A stretch of 61,391 bases of DNA from Demequina mangrovi. GTDB taxonomy: Bacteria > Actinomycetota > Actinomycetes > Actinomycetales > Demequinaceae. This document shows positions 8,160-19,635 of this stretch, piece by piece. The notes below the pieces were generated by a model that saw only the letters and a program-made list of their open reading frames with translations, was not told the origin of the DNA and made no database searches. Where the stretch lies: contig NZ_BBLU01000018.1 in NCBI RefSeq assembly GCF_000759715.1, positions 1 through 61,391 of the forward strand, read 5' to 3'. The translations under genes were made by a program, and so were the position numbers. Position 1 is the stretch's first letter. The number at the start of each line of letters is the position of its first letter.

Positions 8160-9147
8160 TGTAGTGCCCAGGCAGGTTGTTCAACCTCGTGATGGGTGGG
8201 ACCTTGCCGATGGCGGAGTGTTGCCGGTGGTGGTTGTAGAAGTGCAGCCAGGCCGGTAGGGCGGCTCGGCGGGCTTTCTCGGAGTTGTAGTGCTTCGAGT
8301 ATGCCCAGCCGTCGCTCATGGTGCGGTGGAAGCGTTCGATCTTGCCGTTGGTCTGGGGCCGGTACGGACGCGTGCGCCGATGTCTGATGCCCAGGTCGTG
8401 GCAGGCGTCGCGCCAGGCATGCGAGCGGTAGCAGCTGCCGTTGTCGGACAGCACCGCTTCGACGTGGACCCCGCGGGCAGCGAACCACGCGACCGCGCGG
8501 ATGAGCACGCCGATCGCGGTCGCGGCGGTCTCGTCGTCGTGAATCTCCGCGTACGCGACCCGCGAGTGATCGTCGATGACGGTGTGTACGAAGGCTCGGC
8601 CGATGAGCTCGTGACGATAGCGATCCCGGACAGTGCCAGGTGTCGCCCGACGATTCCTTGCTCCTTGCTGACGCCCCACGAACCGATGGCCGCCACCATC
8701 AGGGATGTTGCCCAGCTTCTTCACATCGACGTGGATCATCGACCCTGGGTGGTCGTGCTCGTAGCGGCGGACCACGTCACCGGTACGGACGTCGACATGG
8801 GACAGGCGGTTCAGCCGGCAGCGCCTGAGGACTGCGTACACAGTGGACGCGGGCGCGCCCGTCAGCGAGGCGATCTCGACCGGCCCGCGACGTGTCTTGA
8901 TGCGCTTATGCACGATCTTGCGCACCAACGGCTGGGGCGTGCGGTTCGGCGAGCGATGCGGGCGTGAGGAGCGGTCATCCATGCCGGACCGGCCGCGCTC
9001 GAGGTACCGCTGCGACCACTTCGCCGCCGTGGGCCAGGAGACACGGAAGAACCGGGCCGCCTCGGCGATCGACCAGCCGTCGTCGACGACCAGCCGACCG
9101 ATGCGGGCACGTTGGACAGGAGTCAGCGCGGCATTAGCGTGGGACAC
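8155..9147 (-). CDS. IS481-family transposase
   Basis: DDE recombinase of 330 residues. An N-terminal helix-turn-helix (residues ~10-50, TPVQRARIGRLV..SIAEAARFF..TAAKW) precedes an integrase core with D141 (HVDVKKL), D235 (LSDNGSCY) and E271 (NGKIERFHR), the spacing between the last two being 35 residues as expected for DD35E enzymes. The GTG start at 9147 has GGAGG five bases upstream, inside an inverted repeat. The reading frame runs off the end of the element, and its TAG stop at 8155-8157 is supplied by the target duplication, which copies the rne stop codon. No frameshift is seen, so the enzyme is probably active. Confidence 0.95.
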   Translation of the reverse strand: MSHANAALTPVQRARIGRLVVDDGWSIAEAARFFRVSWPTAAKWSQRYLERGRSGMDDRSSRPHRSPNRTPQPLVRKIVHKRIKTRRGPVEIASLTGAPASTVYAVLRRCRLNRLSHVDVRTGDVVRRYEHDHPGSMIHVDVKKLGNIPDGGGHRFVGRQQGARNRRATPGTVRDRYRHELIGRAFVHTVIDDHSRVAYAEIHDDETAATAIGVLIRAVAWFAARGVHVEAVLSDNGSCYRSHAWRDACHDLGIRHRRTRPYRPQTNGKIERFHRTMSDGWAYSKHYNSEKARRAALPAWLHFYNHHRQHSAIGKVPPITRLNNLPGHYS

Positions 9148-9244
9148 GAGAACCTCCAGGTTCAGAGCGTTGCGGTAGCAGCTCCACTCTGCCTGGAGGT
9201 TCTCGTCATCGCCCGGGGATCAAACAACGTCCCTGGGCACTACA
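8160..9244 (-). mobile_element. complete IS481-family insertion sequence (1085 bp)
   Basis: The element is bounded by imperfect terminal inverted repeats that start TGTAGTGCCCAGG at 8160 and end with the complement at 9244 (TGTAGTGCCCAGG, then a few mismatches, then GTTGTT). It is flanked by a perfect 6-bp direct repeat ACTAGC at 8154-8159 and 9245-9250. It carries one transposase gene on the minus strand. Insertion was directly at the rne stop codon and upstream of the rne terminator, so rne itself is intact. Intact ends, duplication and ORF point to a recent insertion. Confidence 0.92.
9146..9206 (-). promoter_or_regulatory. inverted repeat masking the transposase ribosome-binding site
   Basis: A perfect 15-bp inverted repeat (9146-9160 and 9192-9206) encloses a 31-nt loop. 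In RNA read from the minus strand, the downstream arm contains the transposase Shine-Dalgarno GGAGG and the first bases of its GTG codon. A transcript entering from rne would fold this arm and hide the start, while a transcript beginning inside the loop would not. Confidence 0.7.
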
Positions 9245-9245
9245 A

Positions 9246-11717
<2,472 letters not shown>

Positions 11718-12177
11718 CGCGGGTACCTCGAATCGAGACCGTCCACACACGGCCCCGACATCATCGTCGTTCGCGGTTCACGATGCGTGACCGCGGAAGT
11801 CTGCTGGTCGCGGCGGACAGCGGCGATCTCGAGCGCCCATCCCCGTTTTCTCCGCGTGCAGCCTGTAGGCCTGCGGGATCTGGCGGGACTGGCAGCTACG
11901 TCCTCGCTGCGTCTGTCGCGCGGTTGGCGTCCGGTGTGGCTGGACGTCTGACCTGCCTGCCATTGTGTCACAGGCCGCTCGGATCCCGGGCATCCGCCCC
12001 TCGCGCGGCGATTCTGCGCGACTTTCGGCGGCGCGCACAACGTCGTGATCCCTGCCACCTCCCGACCCCTCGGCGACGATGCTGGTGGGAAGGGGTGCGC
12101 CGGGACCATCGTCCCGATGCAACAGGCGTAAATCCGCACTACTTTCTACGCTTAAGTAACCAAGGAGGTCCCCGCCC
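11718..12177. other. intergenic region between divergent rne and cydA
   Basis: About 460 bp without a supportable gene. It must hold the rne promoter and leader (minus) and the cyd promoter (plus). An SD (AAGGAGG) precedes cydA. A short hairpin CGGGAC-CATC-GTCCCG lies near 12102-12117, and a TGTGTCACA palindrome near 11965-11973 is the only operator-like site. I could not assign convincing -35/-10 pairs for either gene. Confidence 0.5.
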
Positions 12178-13656
12178 ATGGAAGCGCTTGAGCTTGCGCG
12201 CTGGCAGTTCGGCATCACCACCGTCTACCACTTCGTGCTGGTGCCGCTCACGATCGGCCTGTCCGTGCTCGTCGCGATCCTGCAGACGGCCTGGGTGCGC
12301 ACCGGCGACGAGAAGTGGCTGCGTCTCACCAAGTTCTACGGCAAGCTGCTGCTGATCAACTTCTCGCTCGGCATCGCCACCGGAATCGTGCAGGAGTTCC
12401 AGTTCGGCATGAACTGGTCCGAGTACTCGCGCTTCGTGGGCGACGTGTTCGGCGCCCCGCTCGCGATGGAGGCGCTGCTCGCCTTCTTCCTCGAGTCGAC
12501 CTTCCTGGGTCTGTGGATCTTCGGCTGGGACCGCCTGCCCAAGAAGCTGCACCTGCTCACCGTCTGGGCCTTCGCGATCGGCTCGACGCTGTCCGCGTAC
12601 TTCATCATCGCCGCGAACTCGTGGATGCAGCACCCGGTCGGCGCGGAGTACAACCCCGAGACCGGCCGTGCGGAGATGACCGACATCTGGGCGGTCCTCA
12701 CCAACAACACGACGCTCGTGGCGTTCCCGCACGTCATCGCGACGGCCTTCCTGGTCGCGGGCACGTTCGTGGCCGGCATCGCCGTCTACTGGATGGTGCG
12801 CAAGCACCGCGAGGACAAGGACCACGCCGATCTGCCGATGTACCGCACCGCGGCGCGCTTCGGCGCGTGGGTGATGATCGCCTCCGGCATCGGCGTCATC
12901 ATCACCGGCGACCTGCAGGCGAAGCTCATGTTCGAGCAGCAGCCGATCAAGATGGCCGCCGCCGAGGCGCTCATCGAGACCCCCGACGGCGCCGCGCCCT
13001 TCTCGCTGCTGTCGATCGGCAACCTGGCCGGCAACGACCCCGCCTCCGTGAGCCACGTCATCGAGATCCCCGGCCTCACCTCGTACCTCGCGACGGGGTC
13101 CTGGAACGGCGAGGTGCTCGGCCTCGACGAGCTCCAGGAGATCTACGCGGAGCGCTACGGCGCGACCACGCCCGACGGCGAGGAGATCGAGTACCGCCCG
13201 AACCTCCTCGTGACCTACTGGTCGTTCCGCCTCATGATCGGCCTGGCGGCGTTCTCCGCCGCGCTCGCGCTCGGCATCCTGTGGTTCACCCGCAAGAAGC
13301 GCAGCGAGCTGCCGGGATGGATGAAGACGCTCGCGTTGGTGTCGCTGCCGATGCCGTACCTCGCGGCGAGCTTCGGCTGGATCTTCACCGAGATGGGCCG
13401 TCAGCCCTTCGTGGTCGCCCCCAACCCCACGGGCTCCGATCAGATCATGCTCATGACGATGTTCGGCTATTCGAGCTCCGTGAGCGCGGGCGAGGTGCTC
13501 ACCTCGATGATCACGTTCACCGTGGTCTACGCGATCCTCGCCGTGTTCTGGTTCCGCCTCATCCAGCGCTACGCCGTCGAGGGCGCGCCGCAGGTCGAGG
13601 AGCCCACCGTCCGTTCCGACGACGACGCGTCCAAGCCGCTGTCGTTCGCGTACTGA
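12178..13656 (+). CDS. cydA: cytochrome bd ubiquinol/menaquinol oxidase subunit I
   Basis: Catalytic subunit of the high-affinity terminal oxidase; it oxidises quinol and carries haems b558, b595 and d in the cytoplasmic membrane. The 492-residue protein has the N-terminal haem ligand H18 (TTVYHFVLVPLTIG), a second histidine in VAFPHVIATAF, and EMGRQPF carrying the Met ligand. The periplasmic Q-loop is short compared with the E. coli protein, typical of actinobacteria. The ATG is preceded by AAGGAGG. It is the first gene of cydA-cydB-cydD-cydC-kinase. Confidence 0.98.
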   Translation: MEALELARWQFGITTVYHFVLVPLTIGLSVLVAILQTAWVRTGDEKWLRLTKFYGKLLLINFSLGIATGIVQEFQFGMNWSEYSRFVGDVFGAPLAMEALLAFFLESTFLGLWIFGWDRLPKKLHLLTVWAFAIGSTLSAYFIIAANSWMQHPVGAEYNPETGRAEMTDIWAVLTNNTTLVAFPHVIATAFLVAGTFVAGIAVYWMVRKHREDKDHADLPMYRTAARFGAWVMIASGIGVIITGDLQAKLMFEQQPIKMAAAEALIETPDGAAPFSLLSIGNLAGNDPASVSHVIEIPGLTSYLATGSWNGEVLGLDELQEIYAERYGATTPDGEEIEYRPNLLVTYWSFRLMIGLAAFSAALALGILWFTRKKRSELPGWMKTLALVSLPMPYLAASFGWIFTEMGRQPFVVAPNPTGSDQIMLMTMFGYSSSVSAGEVLTSMITFTVVYAILAVFWFRLIQRYAVEGAPQVEEPTVRSDDDASKPLSFAY

Positions 13657-13669
13657 GGAGCCCCCGCTC

Positions 13670-14692
13670 ATGGAACTCGCTGAATTCTGGTTCATCCTCA
13701 TCGCGGTCCTGTGGACCGGCTACCTGGTCCTCGAGGGCTTCGACTTCGGCGTCGGCATGCTCATGCCGATCATCGGACGCTCGAACAAGGGCCGCCGCGT
13801 GGTCCTCAACACCATCGGCCCCGTGTGGGACGGCAACGAGGTGTGGCTGCTCACCGCGGGCGGCGCGACCTTCGCGGCCTTCCCCGAGTGGTACGCGACG
13901 ATGTTCTCCGGCTTCTACCTGCCGCTCCTGCTCATCCTGGTCGCGCTCATCGTGCGCGCCGTCGCGATCGAGTACCGCGGCAAGATCAACGACCAGACCT
14001 GGCGCACGCGCTGGGACTGGGTGATCATCGGCTCCGCCTGGGTCCCGGCGATCCTCTGGGGCGTCGCGTTCGCGAACCTGGTCCGCGGCGTCAACCTCGA
14101 CGCCGACCACCAGTACGCGGGCAACTTCTTCGACCTGCTCCACCCGTTCGCCCTCCTCGGCGGCCTGGTGACGCTCACGCTGTTCCTGTCGCACGGCGCG
14201 ATCTTCCTCGCGCTCAAGACGGACGGCGAGATCCGTGAGCGCGCCGAGGCCTTCGCCCGCAAGGCGTCGCTCGTCACCGTCGCGGTCGCCGGCGTGTGGG
14301 CCGTGTGGGCGCAGCTCGCCTACTCGCGCAACACGTGGACCTGGGCCGCCGTCGCGGTCGCCGCGGTCGCGCTGGTCGGCGCGTGGTTCTCGACCCTCAA
14401 GGGCCGCTTCGGCTGGGCGTTCATCGCGGACTGCGTCGGCATCGTCGGCGCCGTGGTGCTGATCTTCGGCGCGATGTTCCCCAACGTCATGCCGGCGCTC
14501 GACCCCGCCAACTCGCTCACCATCGACAACGCGTCGTCGACCGACTACACGCTCACCGTGATGACGTGGGTCGCCGTGATCATGACGCCCGTGGTGCTCG
14601 CCTACCAGGCCTGGACCTACTGGGTGTTCCGCAAGCGCCTGTCGCTCGAGAACATCCCCGAGCACAACGAGCTGACCTTCTCGAAGGGCTGA
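13670..14692 (+). CDS. cydB: cytochrome bd oxidase subunit II
   Basis: Second membrane subunit of the bd oxidase, pairing with CydA. The 340-residue protein has about eight to nine membrane helices and the family signature YLVLEGFDFGVGMLMP near the N-terminus followed by GPVWDGNEVWLL. It starts 13 bp after cydA with GAGG upstream, so translation is probably coordinated. cydD begins 8 bp after its stop. Confidence 0.98.
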   Translation: MELAEFWFILIAVLWTGYLVLEGFDFGVGMLMPIIGRSNKGRRVVLNTIGPVWDGNEVWLLTAGGATFAAFPEWYATMFSGFYLPLLLILVALIVRAVAIEYRGKINDQTWRTRWDWVIIGSAWVPAILWGVAFANLVRGVNLDADHQYAGNFFDLLHPFALLGGLVTLTLFLSHGAIFLALKTDGEIRERAEAFARKASLVTVAVAGVWAVWAQLAYSRNTWTWAAVAVAAVALVGAWFSTLKGRFGWAFIADCVGIVGAVVLIFGAMFPNVMPALDPANSLTIDNASSTDYTLTVMTWVAVIMTPVVLAYQAWTYWVFRKRLSLENIPEHNELTFSKG

Positions 14693-14700
14693 CCCTCTCG

Positions 14701-16293
14701 ATGAAGCCACTCGATCCGAGGCTCATCAGTCGGATCGGCCCGGCCCGCCGTTACATCCTCGTGACGGCGGGCTTGGGCTTTCTGACGGCCCTCCTCATCC
14801 TCGCCCAGGCGCTGCTGCTCGCGCGGCTGCTCACCCCGGTGCTCTCCCCCGTCGAGCTCGCCGACGACGGTCTTCACTGGTGGGGGCGCCTGGTCCCCGA
14901 GGGCGCCCGCACGCTCGCCACCGGGCTCGCGTGGCTCGCGACGGTGGTGCTCGCCCGCACCGCCGTCTCGTGGCTCCAGGAGCGTCTCGCGCATCGCGCA
15001 GGCGTGCGCGTGATCTCGCAGCTGCGCGAGATGGTGGTCGACCACGTCGCCTCGCGCGGCCCGCGCTGGGACGCCGGCGGGCGCACCGCGCAGGTCGCGA
15101 CGCTCGTGACCCGGGGCCTCGACGATCTGCTCCCCTACTTCGTGCGCTACCTCCCGCAGCTCGCGCTCGCGCTCACCGTGACGCCCGTGATGATCGTGGT
15201 GGTGCTCGGCCTCGACTGGCTCTCCGCCGTCATCGTCGTCGCGACGCTGCCGCTGGTGCCGATCTTCATGATCCTCGTGGGGCTGGTCACCCAGGAGCGC
15301 TCCGAGCGCCATCTCGAGGCGATGCAGCGCCTCGGAGCACGCACCCTCGACCTCATCGAGGGGCTGCCCACGCTCAAGGCGCTGGGCCGCGAGCAGGGCC
15401 CGGCGGCGCGCGTCCGCGAGTTGGGCGACGCGCAGCGGCGGGCGACGATGGGCTCGCTCCGCGTCGCGTTCCTGTCCGGCATGGTGCTCGAGCTCCTCAC
15501 CACGCTCGCCGTCGCGATCGTCGCGGTGACGATGGGCTTCCGCCTGGTCGCAGGAGGGATCGGCATCGAGACCGCCCTCGCGGTCATCGTCCTCGCCCCG
15601 GAGGTCTACCTCCCGCTCCGCAACGTCGGCATGCACTTCCACGCGTCCGCGGACGGCCTCGCCGCCGCCGACGCCGCGTTCACGCTGCTCGACGAGCCCG
15701 ACGCCGTGCCCGCGCGCGCCTCGCTCGGCGCGGCCCCCGACCCCCGCGGCCGCGCGATCGAGGTCGTCGGCCTCTCCGTCGCGACTCCCGACGGCGCTCG
15801 GCTCGCGCCCGCGGATCTGTCCTTCACCGCGGCGCCCGGCGTGCTCACCGTGCTGCGCGGACCCAACGGCGAGGGGAAGTCCACCGCGCTGCTGGCGCTC
15901 ACCGGCCTGCTCGCGCCGTCCGCCGGCACGGTCGCGGTCGGCGACGCTCCGGTGCTCTCGGCCGAGGCCGCGGTCGACGAGGCGTCGTGGCTCGCCCACG
16001 TCGCCTGGGTGCCGCAGCGCCCTGACCTCGGTCCCGCCGGGCGCACGCTGTCGCTCGGGCAGCGGCAGCGTCAGGCGCTGTCCCGTGCCTTCGACTCGGG
16101 CCGCCCCGTGGTGCTGCTCGACGAGCCCACCGCGCACCTGGACCGCGCCTCGCGCGCCGAGATCGTCGCCTCGATGCGCGCGCTCGCCGACGCCGGCGCC
16201 ACCGTCGTGGTCGCGACCCACGAGGACGACGTTCTCGCGGCGGCCGACGCCGTCGTCGAGGTCACCGCGGCCCGGACGGAGGCGCGCGCATGA
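14701..16293 (+). CDS. cydD: CydD, exporter half of the CydDC cysteine/glutathione ABC transporter
   Basis: Half-transporter with six membrane helices (residues ~20-310) and a C-terminal ATP-binding domain; with CydC it is needed to assemble bd oxidase. Walker A GPNGEGKST is at ~388-396, the Q-loop VPQRP at ~438, the signature LSLGQRQR at ~450 and Walker B VVLLDEPTAHLD at ~470. Only about 11 residues separate the Q-loop glutamine from the signature, where family members have about 50, so most of the helical subdomain that docks on the membrane part is absent, without a frameshift. LSLGQ is a normal CydD variant. The ATG at 14701 lies 8 bp after cydB. The stop overlaps the cydC start by 4 bp. 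Confidence 0.9.
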   Translation: MKPLDPRLISRIGPARRYILVTAGLGFLTALLILAQALLLARLLTPVLSPVELADDGLHWWGRLVPEGARTLATGLAWLATVVLARTAVSWLQERLAHRAGVRVISQLREMVVDHVASRGPRWDAGGRTAQVATLVTRGLDDLLPYFVRYLPQLALALTVTPVMIVVVLGLDWLSAVIVVATLPLVPIFMILVGLVTQERSERHLEAMQRLGARTLDLIEGLPTLKALGREQGPAARVRELGDAQRRATMGSLRVAFLSGMVLELLTTLAVAIVAVTMGFRLVAGGIGIETALAVIVLAPEVYLPLRNVGMHFHASADGLAAADAAFTLLDEPDAVPARASLGAAPDPRGRAIEVVGLSVATPDGARLAPADLSFTAAPGVLTVLRGPNGEGKSTALLALTGLLAPSAGTVAVGDAPVLSAEAAVDEASWLAHVAWVPQRPDLGPAGRTLSLGQRQRQALSRAFDSGRPVVLLDEPTAHLDRASRAEIVASMRALADAGATVVVATHEDDVLAAADAVVEVTAARTEARA

Positions 16294-17939
16294 GCACGCC
16301 TCCGCTCTCCGACCTCGCGGTGCTGCGCGCCGCGATCCGCGACACAGGCGTCTCGCGCTGGGCGGTCGTCCGTGCCGTCCTCGCGGGCACCATGGCGCTC
16401 GGCTCCGCGGTGGGCCTCGCCGCCGTGGCCGCCTGGCTCATCGCGAAGGCCGCGCAGATGCCCTCCCCCGCCGACATCGCGCTCGCCGCGACCATCGTGC
16501 GCTTCTTCGGCATCTCGCGCGGGCTGTTCCGGTACCTCGAGCGCCTCGCGAGCCACGACGCCGCGCTCCGCGGCGTGGTGACGCTGCGCGAGCGCGCCTA
16601 CGAGCGTCTCGCCCGCTCCGACGCCCGCGTGATCCTCGGCCTGAGGCGCGGCGACATCGTCGCCCGCATGGGCGCCGATCTCGACGCGATCGGCGACGCG
16701 ATCGTGCGCGCGGTCATCCCGCTCGCCGTCGCCGTGACGGTCTCCGCGATCTCGGTCGGGATCGTCGCCGCGATCCTTCCCGTCGCGGGCGCCGTGCTCG
16801 CGCTGTGCCTGCTCCTCGCGGGCATCGTCCCGGCCGTGCTCACCGCCCGGTCGGCGCGCATCGCCGCGGACGTCGGCACGCGTGCGCGCGCCGAGGTCTC
16901 CGCCGCGGCGCTGTCCGCGATGGACGGCGCGACCGAGCATCGGGTGTGGGGCACGCGCGGCGAGGCCGCGTCAGCCCTCGCCACGGCCGATGCCGACGCC
17001 GAGCACGCGCACGAGCTCGCCGCCCGCCCGGCGGCCTGGGCCGCGGGCGCGCAGGCGCTCTTCTCCGGTGTCGCGCTGGTGGCGCTCGTCGCGCTGGGTG
17101 TCCTCGCGGTCCAGGCCGGCGACCTGAGCGGCCCGCTGGCCGCGGTGGTGGCGCTGCTGCCGCTCGCGGCCTTCGAGGCCGTCGGCGCGGTGCCTCCCGC
17201 GGTGCAGCAGCACTTCCGCTCCGCCGCGGCCGCACGACGCCTCGCGGAGCTCACGGCGGGCTCCGACGCCGACGCCCGCGTCGACGCCCCGGTCCCGACG
17301 CCCGCCGCATCGTCCCTCGTCCTCGACGGGCTCAGCGTCGCGTGGCCGGGCATGACCCCGACCCCCCCGGTGACCGCGACCGTCGCGCCTGGCGAGGTGC
17401 TCGCCGTCGTGGGACGCTCGGGCGTGGGCAAGACGACGCTGCTGGCGACCATCGCGGGCGCCCTGACGCCCGCGAGCGGCACCGTCACGGTGGGCGGCGC
17501 CCCGGCCTCCCCGGCCCTCACCGGCGATGTGGTCGCGATGACGGCCGAGGACGCGCACGTGTTCGGCACCACCGTGCTCGAGAACCTGCGCGTCGCCCGC
17601 GGCGACGTCGACGAGGCCGAGGCGTGGGACGCGCTGACCCTCGTCGGGGTCGACGGCTGGGTGCGCGGGCTTCCCGACGGGATCGACACCGAGCTCGGCT
17701 CCGGGGGGCGCACCGTCTCGGGCGGCGAGCGCCGGCGCCTGCTGCTCGCGCGCACGAGCCTCGTGCCCGCCCCGGTGGTGCTCATCGACGAGCCGGCCGA
17801 GCATCTCGACGACGCGGGCGCCGACGCGCTGCGCGCGATGGTGGCACGAATGCGGGGCGAGGGCCGTACGGTTGTCCTCGTCACCCACGACCTCTCGCTC
17901 CTCGACCTGGCAGATTCGGTGGTGACTCTCGATGACTGA
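16290..17939 (+). CDS. cydC: CydC, partner half of the CydDC ABC transporter
   Basis: Half-transporter of 549 residues with an N-terminal six-helix membrane domain (SRGLFRYLERLASHDAAL is typical of CydC) and a complete ATPase domain: Walker A GRSGVGKTT (~375-383), signature VSGGERRR (~476), Walker B VVLIDEPAEHLDD. Spacing between Q-loop region and signature is normal here, unlike CydD. The first codon overlaps the cydD stop (ATGA), and its own 3' end overlaps the next kinase gene by 8 bp, so the five genes probably form one transcript. Confidence 0.96.
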   Translation: MSTPPLSDLAVLRAAIRDTGVSRWAVVRAVLAGTMALGSAVGLAAVAAWLIAKAAQMPSPADIALAATIVRFFGISRGLFRYLERLASHDAALRGVVTLRERAYERLARSDARVILGLRRGDIVARMGADLDAIGDAIVRAVIPLAVAVTVSAISVGIVAAILPVAGAVLALCLLLAGIVPAVLTARSARIAADVGTRARAEVSAAALSAMDGATEHRVWGTRGEAASALATADADAEHAHELAARPAAWAAGAQALFSGVALVALVALGVLAVQAGDLSGPLAAVVALLPLAAFEAVGAVPPAVQQHFRSAAAARRLAELTAGSDADARVDAPVPTPAASSLVLDGLSVAWPGMTPTPPVTATVAPGEVLAVVGRSGVGKTTLLATIAGALTPASGTVTVGGAPASPALTGDVVAMTAEDAHVFGTTVLENLRVARGDVDEAEAWDALTLVGVDGWVRGLPDGIDTELGSGGRTVSGGERRRLLLARTSLVPAPVVLIDEPAEHLDDAGADALRAMVARMRGEGRTVVLVTHDLSLLDLADSVVTLDD

Positions 17940-19560
17940 CCCGTCCCCCCAGAAGGAGTCCCGCTTGTCGGACGCGATGACCGACGCGATCGTGTCGCTC
18001 AACCTCGAGCTCGATCTCGATCACACGCTCGACATGCTGCTCACGGCTCTCGTCGCGCACACCGGCGCGAAGTTCGCCGCGATCAACGTGCTCGACGACG
18101 AGGGCATCAGCGTCGACTTCCACTACACGGGCATGCCCGAGGGCGTGTGGGAGCACATCAGGCGCGCCCCGAACGCCGTCGGCGTGCTCGGCCAGATCCC
18201 CGACGAGGGGACCCTGGTGCTCGCGGATCTCACGCAGCACCAGGCGTTCCAGGGGATGCCCAAGCACCACCCGCCGATGGGCTCGTTCCTCGGCACCGCG
18301 CTGCGGGTGCGCGGCAGCGTGTTCGGCTACCTCTACCTCGCGAGCAAGCCCGGCGAGTTCACGGCCGACGACGAGGCCGCCGTCGAGGCCCTCGCCGCAG
18401 CGGCCTCGGTCGCGATCGACAACGCGGTGCTCTACGAGAAGGCGCTGGCGCGCGAGCGCTGGCTCACCGCGTCGCAGGACATCACCACCGCGCTGCTCGC
18501 CGACCCGGGCGACGAGGAGGTCTTCGAGACCATCGTCCGCTCCGCCAAGGACCTCGCGGGCGCGGTCAACGTCGCGCTCGTGCTCCCGGGCATCGACGAG
18601 ACGTGGACCATGGAGATCACCGCCGGCCCGCGCGCGGACGAGCTCCTCGGGCTCGAGCTGCCGCAGGAGGGGCGCGCCATCGAGGCGATCCGCTCGGGCG
18701 AGGGCGTCATCGCGACCGAGCCTCCCGGATCCATCGTCCTCGAGGCGGTGCAGGAGTTCGGCCCGACCATGTACGCGCCGCTGTCCGCCGAGCATCGTCC
18801 CGTGGGCCTGCTCATGCTGTGGCGCGACCGCGGCATGCCGTCGTTCTCGTTCGAGGACCTCGAGATCGCGCAGCGCTTCGCGACGCAGGCCGCGATGGCG
18901 CTGTCCGTCGCGGAGCTGTCCCACGTCAAGCAGAAGACGACCCTGCTCGAGGAGCGTCAGCGTCTCGCGGACGACCTCCACGACTTCGTGTCGCAGGAGC
19001 TGTTCGCGACCGCGATGCAGATCGAGTCGATCTCCTCGGACACCGAGCCGCAGGTGTCCGCGCGGCTGCTGCGCACGCTCGATCACGTCAAGCGCGCGCA
19101 GCGCGAGGTGCGCGGCGTCATGAGCTCGCTCGCGGGCCACCGCACCTCGGAGCCGATCTCCGAGCGCATCCGGCGCGAGATCGTCATGGGCACCGACTCG
19201 CTGGGCTTCGCGCCGCGCGTGCAGGTCGACTGGGCGCAGGTCTCGCACGCCATCGCGGGCGACCCGTCGCTCTCGGACGACGTGGTCGCCGTGGTGCGCG
19301 AGCTGCTGTCGAACGTCGCGCGCCACGCGCAGGCCACGTCCGTCTACATGGGCATCTCCGGCGAGGACGGGCGCGTGGCCGTCACGGTCTCCGACGACGG
19401 CATCGGCCCCGGCGGCGCCACCAACCGCCACTCCGGCACGTCGAACCTCGCCAACCGAGCCCTGCGGCGCAACGGCACGTTCACGCTCGCGCCGTCGCGT
19501 CCCGGATCGGCGCGCACCGGCACCGTGGCGGAATGGAACGTGGAGGCGGCAGGGCGGTAG
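17932..19560 (+). CDS. DevS/DosS-like GAF sensor histidine kinase
   Basis: Cytoplasmic sensor kinase of 542 residues. It has two tandem GAF domains (~20-165 and ~180-325), a HisKA_3 dimerisation segment with phospho-acceptor H350 (ADDLHDFVSQEL), and an HATPase domain with ELLSNVARHA (~447) and DDGIGPGG. In the first GAF domain the block KHHPPMGSFLGTALRVRG aligns with the region of mycobacterial DosS/DosT that supplies the proximal haem histidine, so oxygen or redox sensing through haem is likely (inference). It overlaps cydC by 8 bp. The likely partner is the NarL-type regulator that converges on it from 20262. Confidence 0.9.
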   Translation: MTDPSPQKESRLSDAMTDAIVSLNLELDLDHTLDMLLTALVAHTGAKFAAINVLDDEGISVDFHYTGMPEGVWEHIRRAPNAVGVLGQIPDEGTLVLADLTQHQAFQGMPKHHPPMGSFLGTALRVRGSVFGYLYLASKPGEFTADDEAAVEALAAAASVAIDNAVLYEKALARERWLTASQDITTALLADPGDEEVFETIVRSAKDLAGAVNVALVLPGIDETWTMEITAGPRADELLGLELPQEGRAIEAIRSGEGVIATEPPGSIVLEAVQEFGPTMYAPLSAEHRPVGLLMLWRDRGMPSFSFEDLEIAQRFATQAAMALSVAELSHVKQKTTLLEERQRLADDLHDFVSQELFATAMQIESISSDTEPQVSARLLRTLDHVKRAQREVRGVMSSLAGHRTSEPISERIRREIVMGTDSLGFAPRVQVDWAQVSHAIAGDPSLSDDVVAVVRELLSNVARHAQATSVYMGISGEDGRVAVTVSDDGIGPGGATNRHSGTSNLANRALRRNGTFTLAPSRPGSARTGTVAEWNVEAAGR

Positions 19561-19586
19561 CCGCCGGACGTCAGCCCCCGGACATG

Positions 19587-19620
19587 ACGAAGGGCGCCGG
19601 CCTCGGCCGGCGCCCTTCGT
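19587..19620. terminator. bidirectional terminator between kinase and response regulator
   Basis: A perfect 16-bp GC-rich stem (arms 19587-19602 and 19605-19620) with a minimal loop sits between convergent gene ends. It is symmetrical, so it can serve both transcripts. Confidence 0.8.
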
Positions 19621-19635
19621 TCGTCCTGGAGCGGC

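Noticed and set aside
9146..9206. Inverted repeat read as a terminator
   Set aside because: It lies at the transposase start, covers the ribosome-binding site and has no U-tract.
11960..11975. TGTGTCACA as a CRP/GlxR site for cyd
   Set aside because: Half-sites have no 6-bp spacer as in TGTGA-N6-TCACA; too short to support.
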